Shown one piece after another: positions 1 to 14,661 of a stretch of DNA of 64,000 nt. The position numbers and the translations under genes were made by a program. The notes beneath the pieces were generated by a model that was not told where the DNA came from, made no database searches, and saw only the letters and a program-made list of their open reading frames with translations. This stretch comes from Anas platyrhynchos. Its lineage: Eukaryota > Chordata > Aves > Anseriformes > Anatidae. The stretch covers positions 7,911,001-7,975,000 of the forward strand of contig NC_092611.1 of assembly GCF_047663525.1 (NCBI RefSeq), written 5' to 3'. The stretch's first letter is position 1, and each line of letters begins with the position of its first letter.

Positions 1-172
1 ACAGAAACGTTGGAAGAGAAATGGTTTAGGGCATTTATACCTGGTACACGTCCTGCAGAAACCTTCATTAACCTAAGAAAATATTGTAAACGATAAACTT
101 GTAGTGGGTACTTAACTCATCTCACTTTACGTTGTGTAACCCCAGGTCTCAGGTACACCAGCAGACACTCAC

Positions 173-1210
173 CACTACAGAAATACCCAGCAGGGCAGAG
201 CTGGCAGTCTCTTGAGTGCCATTTTCCACTGTCAGCGTTGAAGTGCCCGGGGCTGCAAGGGACTGGGGATTCGGAGCCTTCAGGACAGTAGGAGCCAGGG
301 GGGCACTGCTTATGATCCGGCTGCGTAGATCCAGCATCACAGAAATAGCCAGCATAACACAATCCTGCAAGAAAGCAAAGATTCAGCATTAGGGTTAAGC
401 ATAATACTAAAACCAAAAAGATGTTAGATGCACGTGATACACACCAGAAACACTGGTCAGGCCCTCTCCTCGGCAGAACTTCCCCCCAGGGCAGGGCAGG
501 CAGGCGTTAGGGTAAACCATACCAGACAGAGGCAGAAACGTGCCAGTGGGACACGGCTCTGGCTTGCTGCTGCCCGGTGGGCAGTAATGGCCTGCTGGAC
601 AAAGGCCCCCAGTCTCATCACTGACTGGGTTTGGTACCCGTGCCTCTGAGGTGCAGTAATACCCAGGCAAACAAGTACCGCTTGGGGATGTGAGTCCTAA
701 ACAGAAGAAACACAAGATCAAATAAGTCAGTGCATTGCCTAATTCACAGCTTCTGGACTAAAGAAACCAGGCAAGCCTCATCACTCAGAGTCTGCTATCT
801 GTGAGCACCTCTGTTATTTAAGAGCTAGATCTACAGTCTCCGTATTTTCTAACAAAACTGATTGAAAACACTACTTGAAAGTCATACAAACTGCAGACAG
901 AAGGAAAGTTCATTCATCAGTGGAACTTTTTAACTCTCCTAGGTACAACACAGCCAGGACTGTATTTAATCCACACGTGATCCCTACCTGCACTGGAACA
1001 AAAGGTGCCTCCGGGACAAGGTTTGCATTCTCCCTGATTTCTTAGTCCAGTTTCGTTACTGTAGGTCCCCACTGGGCACGGGTACTGATTGTAGGCTTTT
1101 GTGCCTGAGAGGCAGTAATACCCGGCTGGACAGTCCGTTGGTTTGATTATCCCATGGGAGTTCTCTCGGAGATTGTCTGGGTGGTCCTTTAGGGCACAGA
1201 ACCTAAAAAA

Positions 1211-1253
<43 letters not shown>

Positions 1254-4200
1254 ATATCTGAGTACTGCCTCAGACCATGCTTACCCTCTGTTCTAAGGGA
1301 CTGAGAAACCCTTTCTACACAACAGTGAGAGTCTAAGATGACAAGCCAAATTACTTGAAATGACACAGAGAGCTGAGATGCAACCTGTCAGGGCCATTTT
1401 TTCTTTCACAGCAGACACACCTACCAGGACAGATCTTCTGTCTACACGGGTTCAAGTACAGAAAATGACATAATAATAGGAAAGGTGATAAAAATACAGG
1501 AACAAAAAGCACAGCCACGTGTACCAAATGATGCATCACACAGAGCAGCCTAAGGCAGACGGAAATAGACCTGCTAATTCCCCAGGAAAGCATCGAGATG
1601 AAGGAGCAGATCTGTTCCACTTACATTCCTGCTGGGCATGTTTCACACTGGCTTTTACCAGCCTGGTCCTGATATTTCCCAGAGGGACACGGTATGGGCT
1701 CAGGGCTGCCAGAAGGGCAATAGTGACCCACTGGACAGAGATTGTCTAGGAGGAAATAAAGAAGGAATATGTCTAACATAACTGCTCTGTTCATGGCCTG
1801 GAGAGCTGTATAGTGTCATAGGAGGAACCATCACTACAAATCTAAAACTGGAAGGCTTAAGATAAAAGCTTTATAAAAATCAATCGATCGATTAAACAAA
1901 GAAACAAACACACACCAAAAAAAAACTACCCCAAAACACCACCCTGGGTTTGTTAAAAGCCGTGCTGAACATATCTGAGCAGCAAGGCCCATGCACAATT
2001 ACCAACTACTTAATCGGTGTTACTGGGTAGAATTTTTGGAAAACATTTTTTTTATTATTATTTAATTAGCTAACCATTTTTAAATGTAACTTGAAAATTT
2101 AAGCAGAGGTAGATTTTAAAATCTTGCCATCACAACTCCTTTAGGTAAAGAATGCCCCCAAAGATTCCTACCTGAGTGCTGACCAGATACAGAGCCCTCT
2201 GGGCAAAACCATCCCTCTTTACACAAGCCCTCTGGGGAGCTCTGACCACGCTGAGAACAGAACCACCCTGGCAAACAGGCCTGGCAATCCTGTGCTGCCT
2301 GACCACCGCGATAAGCCAAGAAGGAGCCTGAAAATAGACACCAAAAGCACATTGTCCATTCATCCTCAGCCCTGCTGGAAGTGGCTATGGAGAGAAGTAA
2401 AGGTTCTTCATGCATCAGCTTTCCAGCTACACTAGCCCCAGCCACCTCTCATGTAAGATGCCAAAAAGATGCTGGCTAGGAAGGAAATCTAATCATCCTG
2501 CACTCCCATAAGAGACAAGGCAACGGTGTACAGCTGTAGGTAGATGGCAGTGTTCCTATGAGAAAAGGCTGTGAGAGGTTGGTCATGGGTGCTGGCTGAG
2601 GTCAACTCCCATTTATTTCTGGTCCAGGCACAGCAGAACAGTCACTTGCTTAATATAACTGTAGATTTAACCAAGGAAGAAACAAGCATCTAAGTCTTTC
2701 TCATTCAATTTAATTGGCAGTCTCATTAAAGGTGATGTTGGAGGACAGCTCTCACCGTGCAGGGAGAGCAGCAGAGACTTACATGTGCTCTGCTCACCGT
2801 GGCTGTGACCTTTCCTTCAGGATGGCTCAGGAATGAGCTTCCCCCCCACCGTTGCACAGCAGCACATAAGGCCACAGGCTGAGGCTGTTGTGTAATTACT
2901 GTCTGAATGCACATTTAGGGCTGATGCTTCCAATACAACAGCACCGGATTAGAGGCTAAGCTCTCGTGCTGACAGCAGCTGCCCCTTGGGCAACATAAAG
3001 GCATGCTTCAGTGCAAAATAACAAGGGGCTGCAAAACAATGGCAAAGCCTCAGATGAGCTCAGCAGCTCACCAAGCACCGGGAAGAAAAATGCTGGTATG
3101 CAGCAGCTGCTGGCAAACCTACCTGGGGGACACGGAGATGGAGAGGAGCTTCCTGCAGGACAGAAGTGACCTCGAGGACAGATGTTCCCCACTGCACCAC
3201 CCATAGGGTTTGGGAGCATGGAGCCCCCTGTGCAGTAGAAGCCAGCCTCACAGGGACCTGATGGAGCTGCAAGCTCTGCAGTTGCACAGTACAAACCTGA
3301 AGCAGGAGGCAATTTGAGAGACACCAGAAATGAAATACTAGTATCACAAGACCAGGATTGCCTAGTGGTTTTGGCAAAAGGGGAGCGAGTATGTACAATA
3401 AATAAATAAATATACAAAACCTGTGCAGGGGGGGACAAGGGTGCTTCTCCTACCTGGTGGGCAGGGAATAGGAAGGTATGAACCAGTAGGACAAAAGGTT
3501 CCTGCTTGGCACTGCCCAAAAGATCTAGAAGCTGGAGCTGCCATGCCTGCTAATAGAAAGAACAGATTGAGCTGAAACAAAAATTGCAAGTGTTCTATCT
3601 CATTTAAAGAGACCAGGAAGAACAGAACTAGAGCACAGAATTAAGGAAACTAACAAGAGAAAGCAAGACATCCTCAGATGGGCGGATTCTTTAAGTGACT
3701 CTGTAGTAACACCACCTCAATAATCATCATCACACTTGATCAATCCCCTTCGTACCAGAGTGATTTCCAGGAAACACCGGTTTGCTTGACATGGATCCAG
3801 GTGGACAAAACCATCCAGGTGCGCACAGTCCATCTGGTCTCTGTAGGCCTGGTTTGGAACAGACCCTTCCAGGAGGACACAGCTGGCACTTGGAAGCATC
3901 CCAGATATTTAAAGCTTCGCTGTAGGTTCCAGGAGGACAAGGGTACTGCGAGGCAAATTCTGTATTCCTGGGGCAGTAGTGACCTAGGAAAGAAAAGAAG
4001 GATTTCATAAAGTTTGACAGATGCTGTTAATAGCCTGGAAAGGTCCCCCAGCTTGTACACGCAGCTTTCTCCATCTCTTTCTGAGAAGGACTGAAACCAA
4101 GCTATGATGGTGGGCCCATCTTGCACTTTATCACAAGTGGGTGACTCCTTCATCACATCAGCACCATAAAATGAAGCTGATCGGTGCTGAGGATTAGCAA

Positions 4201-7200
4201 TAGTTTTAACAGCAACCAGTTTTTTAATAACATCTCCAAGTATGTTATAAACGTCTACTGCCAAAACTCTCTCACCTGCAGGGCAATCTGTGTAGTTTGT
4301 GGAAGCAGTCTTACAGTAAAAACCTTCCGGGCACTCCAAACATTGTGCCATACTCCAGGATGGGTTATAACTCCCTGCAGGGCAAGGCTGGGCTCTGCTG
4401 CTCCCCACCATGCAGTAATGTCCAGGTGGACACGGTCCTCCACTGATTGTTATCTTTGAAGAAAAAATGCCGTTGTCACAAAAAATCTTTCCATACCATT
4501 TACAAACTCAGAGGACAGCTTTGCAAAATAACTATGTCAGATTCAAATAGTGTGAAGGTCTGCATTCATCGCTTAGTCTTTATGGCTGCACACTTACCCT
4601 TTTCCAAGACAAGGGATCAGAATTTTGCACACAACAAATCTCACTGGGCTACCCATTTAGAAACTGGCACCACTTTTTCCTTTCACGAGCACAGCTTACC
4701 CTGGGAGGTTTAGGAGAAATGGCTCCTCCACTACAGTAGAATCCAGCTTCACATAATCCAGTTGGAGATAAAAGTCCAGTCCCATTGCAGAAATACCCTG
4801 AAAAAGGGACCCAAAAGCACCATAATGACATTGGCCAGGCAAGAGAGACAACAGCAAGTATGTAACTAGGAAACAATCACTCAGCCATCATGTTTGATGT
4901 CACCCACTTCTATTCTGAAGATGCTTTCACTGAGAACAGCTGCAGTTCAGAGCTTACATGCCTGAACAAACTGCACTCTGCATCGTCTCAGAGATGACAG
5001 CACGTAGAGAAAGAGTGGAAAATGAAGATCATAGGAGAATTTTGCACCTCACTGCGAGTATCCTCTTACATAGTAAAGTGGCAGATTCAGCCTTTCTATA
5101 CTCTACTTAACATCTCTCACTGAGACAACTGTTGTTCATGATTACCTGCTCTACAATCACAAAGCTTCTCAGGAGCCCTAGAAATGCTGGAACCTCGTTA
5201 GTGCTTTCAGTATTGTACCTGCATCGCACAGGAGACAGTCCTCGATCCCAGTATTCCCAGTTGAGTTGCTGTAGTAACCAGGAGGACATGGCTGTGGAAA
5301 GGCAGTGCCCGCAGGGCAGTAAGCTCCCTTGGGGCATGTGTTCCCCAGGAGACCATCCACAGGTGTTGGACTAGAAGCACCTCCACTGCAGTAGAACCCA
5401 GCCCAGCAGGCTCCTGTAACGTGTGACTGCCCCAGCAGTGCACAGTAGTGCCCTGAGAAAGCAACGCACTGGCATCAGTACTGGCAGAAAATATCAGAAA
5501 GCTGCTGCAGAGAACAAGCTACATGCCTACACAAACACGAAAACATGTACAGTGAAGTGCAAAAGGGTATTCATTTCCATGCTTCAGGAAAACAAACCAA
5601 CCAGCAGGTGATGTCTAGCGACAGCAGGCTTAATGAAAACTAGGGTATTTCTTCCTTTTTTTTGTACCTCTAGGTTTGGCATGCAGCCTAAATTAATCAC
5701 CTCCTTGTCAATCAGATGCCTATACTAGAAGAATAATCCGACCTCTCTCTTTTCACCTGACCAGATGGCCTATCTGATGGGATTCACCTAGATTCCCAAC
5801 TTAAAAGTGGCAAAAATCTCATGCTAAAATCATATTTGCATTGAACAATGCAGTGCTGCATACAAATATTGTCTCAAAGGCTGCAGACAGTATAATCAAT
5901 TTGTAAGATCTTTTGCCCAAGGTAATTTAAGCTAATTCTTAACAGGGCATGATGTTGTGGCCATATTGCTTCTGGTTTTTATCTCACTTGAGTACATCTG
6001 CACAGTGTGAAATGTTGTCTTCGAAATTTCTTTTCCACAGACAAACCTTATTTAAGTTTAGAAAGCATTACATAAGGTACCTGTGGGAACATGGAGATGA
6101 CAATCTCCTGGACAAGTACTTTTCTCCCACATTTTTCCATATAACATCTCTTTAAGGTACATTTTAGATTCAAGGAGTAACTCATTTTCCGCTTGTTCTT
6201 TGAAGTGCTTGACTCCAGTCATACCAAGGAAAGGAGCAAGACAATTGCGGAGTGTTTCCAACTCCAGTTCAATATATGCCTTTAGAACCCCTAAGGATCA
6301 ACAGGCAGCTGAATATTTCTCTGTCTTCATTTCCACATAACACACTGTGTGTGAGACACTGTAGCCTGTCATTCATCCACTGAACCATGAAAATGCTACC
6401 AGTGAAGCTCAAGAACATACAAAATAAATTTTCATAAGTTGTCCTACCCTGAGATATGTTTACACGCCGTTTACCTGGGTCACAGGGGGTACAGTGAGAC
6501 AGGAGGCTGCTTCCATTTTGTGGGTTGTAAGTTCCCTGGGGACATGGAAACTGAGTGGCAGCAGCAGTACCGGTAGGGCAGTAGTGGCCAGCTGAACACT
6601 CATTCTCCAAAAATGAAGAGGAATTTTTGGGGCAGAAGAACCTAGTCCAAAAAGGCAAAAAAAAATAAAAAGGAAGGTCCAATTAAAAAAAGCAGGGAGG
6701 AGGAGGAATTTCTAACACTATTCTATCCACAAACACCTGAATAATGAGTTAATGGCAGCAGAAGCTAGCCTAATATGGCTGCTGCACTGCGCTGTACTGA
6801 CCGCAAAAGAATCCTACTTAGGTATATTGCCACTTTCTTAGTTGTTTCCTCGTATGCCAAATTGATGGCATAATTGCAAAAGCCACAGAGACGTAATTTT
6901 CTTAACTTGAGTCATAACACATCTAGGCTGCGAATCATCAACTTGTAAAAGTTAATCAAGGTCAAATCCAGTTAGTAATTGGAGACGAATCCCCTAAGGG
7001 AACGCCAGCATCAGGTGATACACAAAACCTTCTTCCCCTGTATCACAGCTATGCCAGCCTGTTGCCAGGGGAACCATTTATTACTTCAGACATGAAAGAG
7101 GTTTATGGTGCCAATAGTTCCCTTGCTTTAAATAGACTTCTGATCTAAATCCTCTTCCACAGTAGTTGTACCTGGGTTTAGGACTTTGCCTGGTGCCACA

Positions 7201-10200
7201 ATCAATTTTCTAGTGTTGTTAACAGCATTCAATAGTTGTCCTGCTTCCTGTCAGATCTAAGTGCTTTCCAGTGGTAAGGTCAGTCATTTTTCCACTGCAC
7301 AGCGCTCCAAGGTGGTGTGATAAACCATTATTTACCACAGTCCTTTATTCATACATGCAACACTCAGGTCACGGTCTCACTCTTACCCTTCAGGACAGGG
7401 GAGGCAGCTGGATTGCCTTTGTGAGGGGTTATATGACCCTGCTGGACAAGCCACTGGAAGAGCTGTGCCCTTGGGACAGAAGTGCCCTGGAAAAGAAAGA
7501 GCAGGTCAGCATTAGCAGTCTTCAGAAAATCTACAGCAAACCAGGCGTGTAAGGGGAATCCTAACTCACCCTGGGGACATGGCTCTGGCTTCTCCCCAGG
7601 GGCACAGTATTCACCCTCTGGGCAAGCATGGCACTTCTCTCCATGGGTCTGTGGCATGTAGGAGCCAGCAGGACATGGTGCTGGACTCCTGGATCCAAGA
7701 GGACAAAAGTGATTGACTGGACATGGAGCTCCTGAGAGGCCGTCTGTGGGTGCTGGGGTCTGGGCTCTGGTGACACAGTAATACCTGCAGCAGTGAGTAC
7801 AGGAGCATACTGTCATTATATCAAAATGGTGAAGAAGACCACTTGGAGAACACCTTTCCTTATAAAGAGTACATAAATGTGTTCAATCTTCTCTTACCCT
7901 GGGCTGCAGGGTCCTGTGGGAGCCCTCTGTCCAGAGCTATTGCAGTAGTATCCCCCAGGGCAAGGCAGGCATTGCTGCAAACTGCTGCTGCCTTCACTGC
8001 CACACCAAGTGCCAGGAGGGCACTCTAGGGGAAGTGGTGCACCTGGCAAAATGAATGACACCAGAGGGAGGAAATGCCACCTCGTGCTTTACATGAAATA
8101 AGAAAAAATGTGCTTTAGCAAAGCATCCTACCTTCTGGACAATAATGACCAGGTGGACAAGGAAGTCCTGATTCTCCATCTTGAGGATTTCTTACTCGGG
8201 CACCACTTTTGCACCAGAATCCCTCAGCACAGTCTCCTATAAAATGGAACAACATACAAAAAGCACACAACTGTATTAAAAAATAGGCACAAAGATAGAG
8301 GTTTCAGCATACATACTGAAATACAATCATTTGCTATAGCGTGGTGTAGAGCCAGCGCTGGTCTAGAAATAAATGATGGCCATCAAGTGGAGAAGTTGCT
8401 TGTAACAGTAGGGGAGTGGAGAACTGGTAGCAGATGACAAGCTGACAGCTCCTAAATAGGGAAGCATCCTGCTTAGCTCAGACCTTGCAAGCAGTGCCTC
8501 CATGACTGTGCAGGTCCTTAAACACACATTTCTCCTTAGGCACATATTCAAACCATCCTTACATGAAGCCTGAAGTCACTTAAATGTTTTATGGACCTGT
8601 TGGGGCAGCAAGTCCAGAGGATTCACAGTATTTTCCCGGTGGGCATCTCTGACATTCCTTGATAGTTCTCAGCCTTTGCCTTGGTCCAAAGGTTCCTGCA
8701 GGACAGCTGTACTGAGTGCTCCTGTTTGTCCCTGGTGGGCAGTAAAAACCTTGTGGGCACGGGTAAAGGGTGAAATCTATAACTGGCCCTTGCTGGTTGT
8801 CACAGTAATAACCTGCAGCAAAGACAGAGGGAAGAAAGGTAAATTAGTCACCGAGATGTACGAGCTACTGAGCTGTGCTCGTTAGAAGAGAAGGCTCCTA
8901 ACAGGTTTGCCCAGGCATACCAAGCACCTCACTGGCTACTCAAGAAATAAATGTATTGCTGACCTGAAATTACTATTGATCTGAATCACACCTCTGCTAG
9001 GACAACTCCACATCAAAGCCTACCAGATACTGAACTCCTAAGAAGGAAATTTACCACCCAATGGACCCCAAAACTCAGGACAAAACTTGCAGGTAGCGTA
9101 GGAAAACACTTAGGGACACAGCACTGATCTCTTCCTTTCAGTTACTGAAACCCTTCAAAGAAAATTTCCTCACTGAACACCAGTCTTCCCTTAATGATAT
9201 TTTAATTGTTCAGAAGAATTACCCGGAAGCTGCCACTTGTGCTTTCACCTCAGAATTGCTTTTGCCTCTTACAGCCTTTTCACAGAGATACAGAAACTCT
9301 TCTCTGGTCAAGAGAAGAAAACCAAGGTAGGCAGTAAGTCTCAAAACTTTCACTCACAGCAAGACTCCAGAGCCAGTGATATCTATGCAGGCATCTCTTG
9401 CAGGGATGCAGTATGGTCATTTATTCAAGGCTTACCTTCCCAGCACTCTCCAGTGGGGGCACTGAGACCAGGTAACTCACAATAGAAGCCAGAGGGGCAA
9501 GGCTGGCACTCAGAAAGTGTTCTCCTCCCTGGCAGGCTAGAGAAAGTGCCTGCTGGGCAGAGCGTGGGGACTGCCGATGCTGCAGCTGGGAGAACAGAAA
9601 CAAGGCAGAGAGAAATGAACATGAGAGAATGAAAACATTGCTCCTTTCGGGGCCTAGATGAGTGCAAATGGAAACGGAATCCCTGGAGTCTTATTTTCAC
9701 TCACAGGTCAAACAGTGCTCCACGGAAAAGGATAGATATTATTAGCTCCATTTTACAGAAGGAAACGTAGATGTAATTACTCATATTCTAAAGACAGACA
9801 AGGCACTGAGACGAATACATTACCACTTTCAGAGAACAGGTCAAAAGAAGAACTAAAGAAGAATCTGGGACTCAGGGCACTCTGGTCACACCCAACAAGT
9901 TGTCCACCACACTCAGAATAACACGCCAGTATTTCACAGTATTACAGGATATGAAATTTTTGTTCCTGATCAGTGCTGGACACTTACTGCAGTAAGTCCC
10001 CGCAGGGCAGATATTCCCAGTCACATCATCTCTTGGATTAGGCAGGGTTGCTCCACCTTTACAGTAAAAGCCAGCAGCACATTCCCCACTGGGGATGGAC
10101 AGACCTGGAAGACAGAAGGATAATAGCACTCCAAGCACCAAGACAGAGGAAGAAAAGCAGGAGGCTTGCAGCTTCCCTCTGGGCAAACATCACAAGATAA

Positions 10201-13200
10201 CACCTGAGCCCTCTGGTCCTCTGAAAATGAGAACATGGTCACAAATGCTAAGTGATTCACTTAAGGACACACAAAAAAATCTGTACTAAGTCAGCTTTAT
10301 CACCCAGAACAAGAACTTAGCTTTAAAATCTTCTGTCAAGTTCCTAAATAACAAATACTTTTATTTACCTTTATTTCCACACACGCAAAACACACCCCTC
10401 CTGTTCTCCAAAAGCAGCTGCTAACCTGGGGCATTGCAGTAAAACCCTGGAGGGCAGGGAAGAGGCTCTGGGCTTCCTGTGGGACAATAGAAACCAGCCA
10501 TGCACTTCCCTCCAGTGGCAGTGGCGGGACAGAGGCAGTTGGCATTGGTGTAATTATCCAGATCAAAAGGCCGTGGCGTCCAAGCAGCTGAGATGCAAAA
10601 CCATCCTGAGAAGACAAAACACGGCTGAGAAGCTCAAGCAATGACAGAGCCCCAGAAGTTATCATCGACAAGTCAGGGGAATGGCCTTGCATGTAGTGCC
10701 TTCACAGCACAGCCATAAGCACAGGGAATATGGGACAGGCTAATATCACCAGAGTTTAACAGCACTATGGCATCATCTTCCATGAAATAATACATACAAT
10801 AATCCCAGTAAATTTGCAGGATGTATGCAACAGCCTCCTTAAGACACTGCCTCCAAGGGCAGCAGCCAAACAGATCCAGAACTCACCTGCATCACACTTG
10901 CCTGATGCAGCTGTCAAGTTCTCCTTCCCACAGTAATGCCCAGGAGGACAGGGCAAGCAGCTATCCAAGCTCTGTGCCATGGGGTCTGGGTTAAAGTAGC
11001 CCCGAGGACAGGGAAACTCAGTAGCAAACCTGGTTCCTTTGAAATAAAGGCAGAATGTTTCACGGACTATACATAGGATCTTGGCTATTAATCCCTCAGC
11101 ATCACCTCCTTCATCTTTGCCAGTTTATGACTGTGATTCTATGATTTTTGCCAGTTTATCTCCGTGTTGACCTCCCCAGTGCACAGCCTGGCTTTCAGGG
11201 CCACGACAACCTCCAGGTGCTGATCAGCTTACTGGTGGGGGGGTTAAATGACAGCCTTGTCTGTGGTTTAAATGATTGGGTTATTTTTCTGTGAAGAACC
11301 AGACTGATGGCTGAAGGTTTATTTCACAGGGATCACTCCCTGCCTTAAAAAAAAAAAAATTATTTCACCCTGGCTGATAGCTGACCTTGTCCCCTGGGCT
11401 CATCTCACCTCTGGGGCAGTAGAAGCCAGCTGGGCACGGATTCTCACTGTAGCTGGTAGTATTTTCTGGGCAGTAGTAGCCTGCTGCACAAGGAAAGCAC
11501 ACAGCTTGTCTGGTGAGGTTGTTGTAAGTCCCTGCAAGGCACGCTAAGGGAAAGCTGCTTCCTTCGGGACAGAAGTGGCTCACAGGACAAGGGCCTCCTT
11601 TCTCCCACACACCTAGGACACAAAAAGCAGAAGACAAAGCCAACAAAGGCAGCTTATGAGGGAGGGTCAGTGCCAACAAAGGGAGTGAACTGATGAGGAT
11701 CTCTTCTTAATTATGTTTTCTGGGATCCCAGAAGACAGGTGATGAGGAGGCACAACACAGTATCTAAAATGACTATTGTCTCAGCTTTGGAGTTATTCAA
11801 CACCGTGTCACCGTGTCTTTTTCCTCCTTGCTTCACAGGCAAAGCCACACTGAACGTGTTTTTCTCCTATCAGCTTTCTAAATACTCTGCTTCATATGTA
11901 ACAAGAATTTTGGAGAATATTTAAATGTCCACAGGAATTGACCTGGAATTCTCCCCTGGAAGTTATTCTTTCTGGTACACAATAAAATGATAAGGGGGAA
12001 TCGGGCTACTTCCATTACAGGCTGGTACTCACAACTTTCCAGCGTTCAGTGCAAGCGTCTCATTCAGTAACACAGATGGGGGACTGCCTGCTTTTTCATC
12101 CTTGATAGGTACGCAGACGTACGAATACCCCAAACAAAATTAATATTAAAATTTAAACGACTGAGAAGAGGCAGGGGCAGGAGAACTGGGGGAAGAACTG
12201 CAATTTTTCAAAGCTCTCTGTTGTCAAGACCCTTAATTATCGGACACAACTAAGTGGAGACACTGACATTCACCCAGGGCAACTCACCAGGTGGTGATGG
12301 TGAGGAAGCTCCAGAGAGGCAGTAGTACCCAGCTGAGCAGGGTCCTGAGGGTGCCGTGAGGCCAGCAGAGCGGCAGTAATAGCCAGATGGGCACGCTGTG
12401 CAGCTGGACTCCTGCCCGATGGACAGCCTGTAGAGAGACAGAAGCAAGCTTTCTGTTGGCAAGCGTGCAAGTTCAGCAGGAGGTCCCTGATGCCTACACC
12501 CCTGGCCAAGGGAAAACAACCCTGAGGCTTTTATAATAAATCCAGAGATGTGTCTAATGAGCCTTATTGGGCTGCAGCTTAAGGACACTGTAGGGAAGCA
12601 AAGGAGGTAGTAGATAGCAGTAGAAGAGAAAGATAAAAAGGGAAGGAAAATACAGATTAGCACCATCAGAACCAAGAAGCTCACCTGTCTGAGTAAGTGC
12701 CCACAGGGCACTGCTGAGGGATAGCTGTGCCAGCTGGGCAGAAGTGGCCAGGTGGGCATGGGCCACCAGTGCTCGTGTTGGTGGCTCCATTAGGGTTTGG
12801 GACACTTGCTCCTACACCAGGGAGATAGACCAAAGGTTTCCTTAATGATACAGGGCAGTCTGTCACCCTCCCATGCCTAAAGAGTAATTTCTATAGCAGG
12901 AAGCTTTTTTTATGTGAGAATATGGAGAGCAAGCATGAAGTTATTTCAAAGAGCTGTTGTCCACACTGCCAAGCATGGATCTCACTGCAGATCACGGCAC
13001 ACTTCATAGGTCTGTTTCAGACCAGTCTCCAGGCTTATGCGTTAGTTGGCAAACAGAAAGTTAGAAACAAAAAGGCCTCTTTTTAATGCAAGTTCTCCCT
13101 GCACTGGTGTGGCAAACAACACAAAGTTGTCTGGAAGCATTTCCTTTAAATTGGACTGCATCCAATGGTATCTTAAATTTGGACTTGTTCTCATTACAGC

Positions 13201-14628
13201 ATTCAGGACAACTGCCATGCAAAGAGCACAGGAACTGGTAAAGACCTGAAAGAAAACTCAACTATTATACACGGTGGTCCCAGATCCAAACTCTAGCTCA
13301 AAATATTCTTGAATTGCTGATAGCTGATATTGGAAGAAAACAACAGGACTCCTCGAGTCCACTTTTTGTGTATTTTCTTAAGTCCTTCTACTGGCCTCAG
13401 AAAGCATGTTTTGACTAGAAAAAAATCTGTTGTGACCAAGTATAACCTTATTACAGAGCTTCATTCCTTGGGGTTGTCCTGGCACACCCTCCAGTAAAAT
13501 CCAGGGAAAGACTGCACAGAGAATGTATAAGAAAATCCTCAAGACCACAGCTTTCTACTTTTCCACTTCTCTTCTGTCTTTGTTAATGCTCCATTCAATA
13601 CCTGCTGTGCAGAAGAATCCTGGCCAGCAGGGACCACTTGGAGAGGATAATCCCCAGTCTCCACAGAACATTCCTGGAAGATCACAGAGGGAAAAGAGTG
13701 TCAGTAAAAACAGTAGAGCTGCTGTGCTGCATGCACTGATTGGAAGGCAAAGAGGCAGACTCTGGGTGAGTTGATTCCTCAACATCAGCATTCCAATTCA
13801 ACTTGTGCTCCTCTGGGAAACCCCGAGTTTAAAACCAAACTTTTATCCTACCTACAGATAACAAAAAAGAAAACACCAACGAGTATGGCTCACTGGGGGA
13901 TACTATCAGTGGGACAAGGGATCTCCTTTGGTTGTGTGTTATTATGCTTGCATTTCCTAGAGGTGGAATGCATCAGTAGATTGGGAGAAGAAATATGCAG
14001 GGAGATCACTCTCTCAGACACTGCTCCACATGGACGATCAGAGTACTGGTATTTCCTCACCTGCAGGGCACTGCTGACACCTCTCAGCCTGGCTGAGTCC
14101 GTAAGAGGGATTGTAAGTCCCAGGGGGACAAGGATGCAAATGGGTTCCAGTTTTCTGAGGGCAATAGAAGCCAGGAGGACAGCGGTGTCTTAGTCCTTTT
14201 GGACAGTGAAACCCAGCAGGGCAAGGAAAGCATTTCTCTTGACCTATGAAGGAAATTTATAAAAGTGAAAGGAAATATGTGATGAACTGGAAGAAAATAC
14301 CATGTGCACAACTTTTTCCCTGTCTAGTTGTGCACTTAGAGTAGCAGCAGATGAAATAAAGTTATTCTGCAAGCCCTCCTGGAATGACTGGTCTTCAAAT
14401 ATGTACATTCTCCCAAGAGCATCTGATTCAGAAAGCTTCTGAAACCCTCTCCAACCTCAGAGTCACAGCAACCTCCACATCTCACCGGTAGGTGGCAGGA
14501 AGAACAGCAAGGAAATGAGGTTAACTGCTTACTAGCTTTCTGTGCACTGTCACCGCTGCAATCCTACTATTTGACCTGCTGCAGGGGTGAAAGAATCCCT
14601 TTCCCCCCACCATGTGACACCAGGGGGG

Positions 14629-14661
<33 letters not shown>

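Noticed and set aside
1407-1423. 17-nt micro-exon-like segment (AG...GTAGGT) reading IQKICP in intron 24 of the cysteine-rich gene
   Set aside because: Exon 24 joins directly to exon 25 in phase and completes the CPAGMFC motif, so no micro-exon is needed.
6093-6145. Minus-strand stretch reading CPGDCHLHVPTG with a GT donor, like a module exon
   Set aside because: Exons 16 and 17 already join into a complete CDPGHYC motif, and no acceptor in the right phase is convincing.
11125-11155. TGTGATTCTATGATTTTT, resembling a CR1 tail
   Set aside because: Too short, with no CR1 body on either side.
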